Positions 59,301 to 64,000 of a DNA stretch of 64,000 bases are shown in pieces. Source of the DNA: Bacillota bacterium (GTDB taxonomy: Bacteria; Bacillota; Clostridia; Acetivibrionales; DTU013); NCBI GenBank assembly GCA_023409735.1, contig JAEYRB010000063.1, positions 146,847 through 210,846 on the forward strand, read 5' to 3'. Under the pieces are notes generated by a model. The model ran no database searches. It was not told the DNA's origin and saw only the letters and a list, made by a program, of their open reading frames with translations. Position 1 is the stretch's first letter; each line of letters begins with the position of its first letter. Both the position numbers and the translations under genes were made by a program.

Positions 59301-60090
59301 GGTTCATCTTGGATATGCCGCTAAAGCATTGGGGTGGAAGATAGCTACGCCGGTATTTGACGGAGCTACTGAGAACGACATAATTGAGACGCTAAAAAGA
59401 GCTGGTCTTTCTGATAACGGAAAGACGATACTTTATGACGGAAGAACAGGTATGCCATTTGAGAGCCCTGTAACAGTCGGCTACATGTATATATTGAAGC
59501 TGGCCCATCTTGTTGATGACAAGATACATGCCCGTTCAACCGGCCCATACTCACTTGTTACTCAGCAGCCTTTGGGCGGTAAGGCTCAATTTGGAGGACA
59601 GCGTTTCGGTGAAATGGAAGTTTGGGCTCTTGAAGCATACGGCTCTGCTTATACGCTTCAGGAAATCCTTACTGTAAAATCCGATGATGTTGTCGGAAGA
59701 GTTAAGACCTATGAATCGATCGTTAAAGGTGAGAATGTACCTGAGCCAGGCATTCCTGAGTCATTCAAGGTATTAATAAAGGAATTGCAGAGTCTTGCAC
59801 TTGATGTGAAGGTATATTCAGAGGAACGTGAGGAGATCACGATCAAGGAATCAACTGAAGACGAGCTTGAGGATCTGAACGTCAATATTGAAGGACGTGA
59901 GGATGAGGCTCCAATCACAGATTATGAAGAAATTGGCGATGATATTATTGAAGATGATGTAGATATGGACGATTTCGACCTTGACGAGATCGGTAGTACA
60001 GGTGACAATCTGGATTCGTTAGGAGAGGATCTTTTCTCTGAAGGAGAGGAAGATTTTGAAGAAACTAATCTGGATGATGAGGATTTTTAG
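56347..60090 (+). CDS. rpoB: DNA-directed RNA polymerase subunit beta
   Basis: The 1247-residue subunit forms part of the catalytic pincer. Seen: [48 protein letters not shown] (part: [20 protein letters not shown]), rifampicin-site region [17 protein letters not shown] and [33 protein letters not shown]-type block, and [12 protein letters not shown]. The Asp/Gln/Asn/His of the rifampicin pocket look wild-type-like. The end is a strongly acidic tail ([13 protein letters not shown]-like). ATG 56347 is preferred to TTG 56344 from GAGGTGA spacing. rpoC follows after 15 bases. Confidence 0.98.
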   Translation: [1247 protein letters not shown]

Positions 60091-60105
60091 AAGGGAGATT
60101 AGGCC

Positions 60106-63100
60106 ATGTTTGAAATGAATAATTTTGATGCTATAAGGATTGGTTTGGCTTCCCCTGAAAAAATCAGAGAATGGTCAAGGGGCGAAGTCAAAAAGCCTGA
60201 AACAATTAATTACAGGACACTGAAGCCTGAGAGAGACGGCCTTTTCTGTGAAAGGATCTTCGGACCTCAGAAGGACTGGGAGTGCCATTGCGGTAAGTAT
60301 AAGAGGATCAGATATAAGGGCATCGTGTGCGATAGATGCGGTGTTGAGGTAACCAAATCAAAGGTCAGAAGAGAGCGTATGGGCCACATAGAGCTTGCTG
60401 CTCCCGTATCTCATATTTGGTATTTTAAAGGTATTCCAAGCAGAATGGGACTGATATTGGATATGTCACCCAGAGCGCTTGAAAAGGTACTGTATTTTGC
60501 GTCCTATGTTGTTATTGATCCAGGACAGACTCCTTTGTCAAAAAAGCAGATACTGACTGAGAAGGAATACAGAGACAGTACAGAAAAATTCGGTTATAAG
60601 TTCAGGGCTGCTATGGGCGCTGAAGCAGTAAAAGAGCTGCTTATGGAATTGGATCTGGAACAGCTTTCAAAGGAACTCAGAGATGATCTTGAAGATGCTT
60701 CGGGACAAAAAAGAGTAAGAACCATTAAGAGGCTCGAGGTTGTAGAATCCTTCAGACTTTCGGGAAACAAACCTGAGTGGATGATTATGGATGTTATACC
60801 AGTCATTCCTCCGGAGCTGCGTCCAATGGTACAGCTTGATGGCGGTAGGTTTGCCACATCTGACCTTAATGACCTTTACAGACGAGTAATAAACAGGAAC
60901 AACAGACTCAAGAGGCTACTTGATCTGGGCGCTCCGGACATAATTGTAAGAAATGAAAAAAGGATGCTTCAGGAAGCGGTAGATGCCCTTATAGATAACG
61001 GAAGAAGGGGCAGACCTGTAACAGGCCCGGGCAACAGACCTCTTAAGTCACTATCTGATATGCTTAAAGGAAAGCAAGGACGTTTCCGTCAGAATCTTCT
61101 TGGAAAACGTGTCGATTACTCCGGACGTTCAGTTATCGTTGTAGGACCTGAACTCAAGATATATCAGTGCGGTCTGCCTAAGGAAATGGCACTGGAGCTC
61201 TTTAAGCCGTTCGTTATGAAAAAGCTTGTAAATGACGGGCTTGCACATAACATCAAGAGTGCAAAAAGAATGGTTGAAAGAGTAAGACCTGAAGTTTGGG
61301 ATGTACTTGAAGATGTTATAAAAGAGCATCCGGTACTCCTTAACCGTGCACCTACTCTGCATAGACTAGGTATACAGGCATTTGAACCCATACTGGTTGA
61401 AGGAAGAGCACTGAAGCTGCATCCACTGGTTTGTACTGCATATAATGCGGATTTTGATGGTGACCAGATGGCTGTTCACGTTCCGCTTTCTGCAGAAGCT
61501 CAGGCTGAAGCAAGATTTATTATGCTTTCTGCAAATAACCTTCTGGCTCCCAAGGATGGTAAGCCAATAACGGTCCCAACACAGGACATGGTACTTGGCA
61601 GCTATTATCTTACAATTGAACGTGATGGTGAAGCAGGAGAGGGTAAAGCCTTCGGAACCCTTGATGAAGCTATAATGGCCTATGACGCAGGAGTTATTGG
61701 CCTTCATGCAAAGATCAGAATGAGGATGACTAAGGAGATAGATGGAAAGCAGGTATCAAAGGTTATTACCACCACAATAGGAAAACTCATATTTAATGAG
61801 GCAATACCTCAGGATCTTGGCTTCGTTGACAGATCTGATCCTAGCAAGCTGTTTGATCTGGAAATTGACTTTATTGTTACAAAGAAGCAGCTGGCAAGAA
61901 TTATTGATAAATGTATTAAAGTTCATGGAACTACTGATACCGCAGTTGTACTTGACAGAATCAAATCACTGGGCTTCAAGTATTCCACGAAGGGTGCAAT
62001 TACAGTAAGTGTCTCGGATATGATTATACCCGATGTTAAGAAAAAGTTTATCGATGAAACTGAGACAAAAATAGACAATATAGCAAAGATGTACAAGAGA
62101 GGTCTTATTTCGGAGGATGAAAGATATAACTCTGTAATACAGGCGTGGAACGAGACAGGTGAAAATCTTACTCAGGCATTGCTTGAATCTCTTGACAGGT
62201 TCAATCCAATATTTATGATGTCGGATTCAGGAGCAAGAGGAAGCATCAGCCAGATCAAGCAGCTCTCAGGTATGAGAGGACTTATGGCTGATACACAGGG
62301 TAAGACACTTGAGATTCCTGTAAAGGCAAACTTCCGTGAGGGCTTGAATGTTTTGGAGTATTTCATTTCTTCACATGGTGCCAGAAAGGGTCTTGCTGAT
62401 ACGGCTCTTAGAACTGCCGACTCAGGTTATCTTACTCGTCGTCTTGTCGATGTCAGCCAGGACGTAATAGTAAGAGAGATCGACTGCGGTACAAGGAAGG
62501 GTATTGAGGTAAGCGACATAAAGGATGGAAATGAAGTAATTGAAGGTCTTGCTGAAAGGCTTGCCGGAAGGTATACTGTTGAGCCGGTGCTTCATCCGGA
62601 AACGGGAGAAGTTCTTATTGAAGGCGACAAGATGATTACTGACACAGAAGCTGAAAGAGTCGTTAAGGCAGGCATTAAGAAGGTTAAGATAAGATCAATG
62701 CTCACCTGTCATTCAGAATACGGTGTCTGTGCTAAGTGCTATGGCGCCAACCTGGCAACAAACCAGGAATGTAATGTAGGTGAGGCTGTTGGTATTATAG
62801 CGGCTCAGTCAATAGGCGAACCTGGTACTCAGCTTACGATGAGAACCTTCCACACCGGCGGTGTTGCAGGTGATGATATTACACAGGGTCTTCCTCGTGT
62901 AGGAGAACTTTTTGAAGCAAGAAAGCCAAAGGGTCTTGCAGTTATATCTGAGATTCCGGGTGTGGTGAAAATCAACGAAACAAAGAAGAAGAGAGAGGTT
63001 ATCGTAACCTCTGAGGACGGCGATACTCGCACCTACACTATACCATACGGCTCAAGGATAAAGGTATCCGATGGTGATGTAATCGAGGCCGGTGATGGGA

Positions 63101-63603
63101 TTACCGAAGGCTCTGTAAATCCGCATGATATATTGAAGATAAAAGGTTTAAATAGTGTTCAGGCGTATTTGCTGCAGGAGGTTCAGAGAGTATACAGGCT
63201 TCAGGGTGTTGACATCAATGATAAGCATATAGAGGTTATTATCAGGCAGATGCTCAGGAAAGTGAATATAGAAGATGCAGGCGACACGAACATGCTTCCG
63301 GGAGGACTTGTGGATGTATTCGATTTCGAGGATGAAAATGCACGTGTTATAGCAGAAGGCCTAAGGCCGGCAACAGGAAAACGTGCTTTGCTGGGCATCA
63401 CTAAGGCCGCTCTTGCTACAGAATCCTTCCTTTCTGCAGCTTCCTTCCAGGAAACCACAAGAGTATTAACTGAAGCAGCAATAAAAGGCAAGGTTGATCC
63501 TCTGGTTGGATTAAAGGAAAACGTAATTATTGGTAAGCTGATACCTGCAGGAACAGGTATGAGCAGATACAAGGATATTAACATCAGCACGGTGGTTGAA
63601 TAA
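60106..63603 (+). CDS. rpoC: DNA-directed RNA polymerase subunit beta'
   Basis: The 1165-residue subunit carries the active-site metal triad NADFDGDQMAVH. Other features are the N-terminal zinc finger (CHCGKYKRIRYKGIVCDRCG), the sigma-binding coiled-coil region around RVINRNNRLKRLLDLGAP, bridge-helix and trigger-loop region (TMRTFHTGGVA), and the second zinc site (CHSEYGVCAKCYG). Length and order are normal for Firmicutes. ATG 60106 follows AAGGGAG. Confidence 0.99.
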   Translation: MFEMNNFDAIRIGLASPEKIREWSRGEVKKPETINYRTLKPERDGLFCERIFGPQKDWECHCGKYKRIRYKGIVCDRCGVEVTKSKVRRERMGHIELAAPVSHIWYFKGIPSRMGLILDMSPRALEKVLYFASYVVIDPGQTPLSKKQILTEKEYRDSTEKFGYKFRAAMGAEAVKELLMELDLEQLSKELRDDLEDASGQKRVRTIKRLEVVESFRLSGNKPEWMIMDVIPVIPPELRPMVQLDGGRFATSDLNDLYRRVINRNNRLKRLLDLGAPDIIVRNEKRMLQEAVDALIDNGRRGRPVTGPGNRPLKSLSDMLKGKQGRFRQNLLGKRVDYSGRSVIVVGPELKIYQCGLPKEMALELFKPFVMKKLVNDGLAHNIKSAKRMVERVRPEVWDVLEDVIKEHPVLLNRAPTLHRLGIQAFEPILVEGRALKLHPLVCTAYNADFDGDQMAVHVPLSAEAQAEARFIMLSANNLLAPKDGKPITVPTQDMVLGSYYLTIERDGEAGEGKAFGTLDEAIMAYDAGVIGLHAKIRMRMTKEIDGKQVSKVITTTIGKLIFNEAIPQDLGFVDRSDPSKLFDLEIDFIVTKKQLARIIDKCIKVHGTTDTAVVLDRIKSLGFKYSTKGAITVSVSDMIIPDVKKKFIDETETKIDNIAKMYKRGLISEDERYNSVIQAWNETGENLTQALLESLDRFNPIFMMSDSGARGSISQIKQLSGMRGLMADTQGKTLEIPVKANFREGLNVLEYFISSHGARKGLADTALRTADSGYLTRRLVDVSQDVIVREIDCGTRKGIEVSDIKDGNEVIEGLAERLAGRYTVEPVLHPETGEVLIEGDKMITDTEAERVVKAGIKKVKIRSMLTCHSEYGVCAKCYGANLATNQECNVGEAVGIIAAQSIGEPGTQLTMRTFHTGGVAGDDITQGLPRVGELFEARKPKGLAVISEIPGVVKINETKKKREVIVTSEDGDTRTYTIPYGSRIKVSDGDVIEAGDGITEGSVNPHDILKIKGLNSVQAYLLQEVQRVYRLQGVDINDKHIEVIIRQMLRKVNIEDAGDTNMLPGGLVDVFDFEDENARVIAEGLRPATGKRALLGITKAALATESFLSAASFQETTRVLTEAAIKGKVDPLVGLKENVIIGKLIPAGTGMSRYKDINISTVVE

Positions 63604-63616
63604 TTTTAACTAACGA

Positions 63617-63664
63617 GTGGCAGCTTGGCAGGACTTCTTATAAAGTTGTTCTGCCTGCTGCCTC
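63617..63664 (+). terminator. Hairpin after rpoC
   Basis: GGCAGC-TTGGCAGGAC pairs imperfectly with GTTCTGCCTGCTGCC, followed by TCGATTTTC. A second perfect stem ATGGAGCTGTT/AACAGCTCCAT (63707-63732) comes next without a T-tract. Confidence 0.55.
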
Positions 63665-63706
63665 GATTTTCATATAACTGCTGGTGACTATTCAGATATA
63701 AAATTT

Positions 63707-63732
63707 ATGGAGCTGTTATGCAACAGCTCCAT
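63707..63732 (+). other. Perfect 11-bp stem between rpoC and the L7Ae-like gene
   Basis: ATGGAGCTGTT and AACAGCTCCAT pair around ATGC, with AAAAGATGG after. It is not a standard terminator; it may be a leader element of the following operon. Confidence 0.45.
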
Positions 63733-63890
63733 AAAAGATGGCACCTGAATAGTAATAACTACTGATACACGCGGGCACGTTTATCTTGACATTGGATATA
63801 TGCGGTGATAAAATATTTCAGTGCGTATTTATGGGTGCATTGTGCCCATTGGTAGGCAAGGTTTAAATGTTAGAGAAAAAGGTGTATATA

Positions 63891-64000
63891 GTGCTGGAAC
63901 ATTTAAAAAACGGCAAAAAAGCAATAGGAATAAAGCAGACTGTTAAAGCTGTTGAAAGCAATACTGCGCTCGAGGTTTTCGTTGCAAGTGATGCTGATGA
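63891..64000 (+). CDS. L7Ae/YbxF-like ribosome-associated RNA-binding protein (partial)
   Basis: The frame runs off the window. It reads EHLKNGKKAIGIKQTVKAVE and then EVFVASDADE, the start of the L7Ae/YbxF (K-turn-binding) family, which usually sits between rpoC and rpsL. GTG 63891 is chosen because AAAGGTG lies six bases upstream; an in-frame ATG at 63867 is an alternative. Only 36 codons are inside the window. Confidence 0.8.
   Translation, partial: MLEHLKNGKKAIGIKQTVKAVESNTALEVFVASDAD

Overview
The window looks like a chromosomal segment of a low-GC, anaerobic, Gram-positive bacterium of the class Clostridia. A cellulolytic-type (cluster III, Ruminiclostridium/Acetivibrio-like) or related lineage is my inference, not proven. 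The evidence is a perfect CIRCE operator before groES-groEL, a short HisG that needs HisZ, long-form HPF, the rpmG-secE-nusG-rplKAJL-rpoBC order, strong AGGAGG ribosome sites, many TTG/GTG starts, and an S-layer (SLH) anchored surface protein. No tRNA, rRNA, CRISPR array or intact transposase gene is visible.

Layout. 1-9 kb: end of a zinc-ribbon gene, a cluster of DnaA boxes, hpf, a small unknown protein, a KAS III-like enzyme with altered active-site residues (minus strand), pcrA, a short intergenic repeat family, a Cys-rich mini-protein, and a lipoprotein/HAD phosphatase pair (minus). 9-10.1 kb: an FAD-dependent reductase (minus). 10.6-20.7 kb: a complete histidine operon, hisZ-hisG-hisD-hisC-hisB-purC-hisH-hisA-hisF-hisIE, with the purine gene purC inside it. 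20.8-22.9 kb: CIRCE-groES-groEL. 23-29.3 kb: a membrane protein, a GH18 cell-wall/spore-type hydrolase, an MgtC-type protein and a Ca2+ P-type ATPase. 29.5-31 kb: a GNAT acetyltransferase (minus) behind a long leader with a promoter, a 13-codon leader peptide, an intrinsic terminator and a second mini-ORF, which is the anatomy of translation-coupled attenuation. 31.2-35.7 kb: a four-gene GldA/GldF/GldG/DUF4340 ABC export operon. 35.8-41.6 kb: YkvI-type transporter, beta-propeller membrane protein, CvpA, ilvD, hemerythrin and a DUF202 protein. 41.7-45.4 kb: rpmG-secE-nusG-rplK-rplA-[L10 leader]-rplJ-rplL. 56-63.6 kb: rpoB-rpoC, followed by the start of an L7Ae/YbxF-like gene.

The unusual part is 45.4-55.5 kb. 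Between rplL and rpoB, normally close neighbours, lies an island of about 9.7 kb. It carries a sensor kinase, an OmpR-type regulator, a DUF2442-like small protein and a 2228-residue secreted protein with three arrays of 21-residue cysteine-ladder leucine-rich repeats (Internalin J type), Ig/InlB-type modules and three SLH domains. A choline-binding-type repeat remnant follows its stop codon. The island is visibly richer in G and C than the flanks and lies between two copies of about 190 bp holding the 3' end of a RimJ-type acetyltransferase gene: a truncated copy next to rplL and the intact gene next to rpoB. It looks like an acquired or rearranged surface-adhesin module in a highly expressed housekeeping locus.
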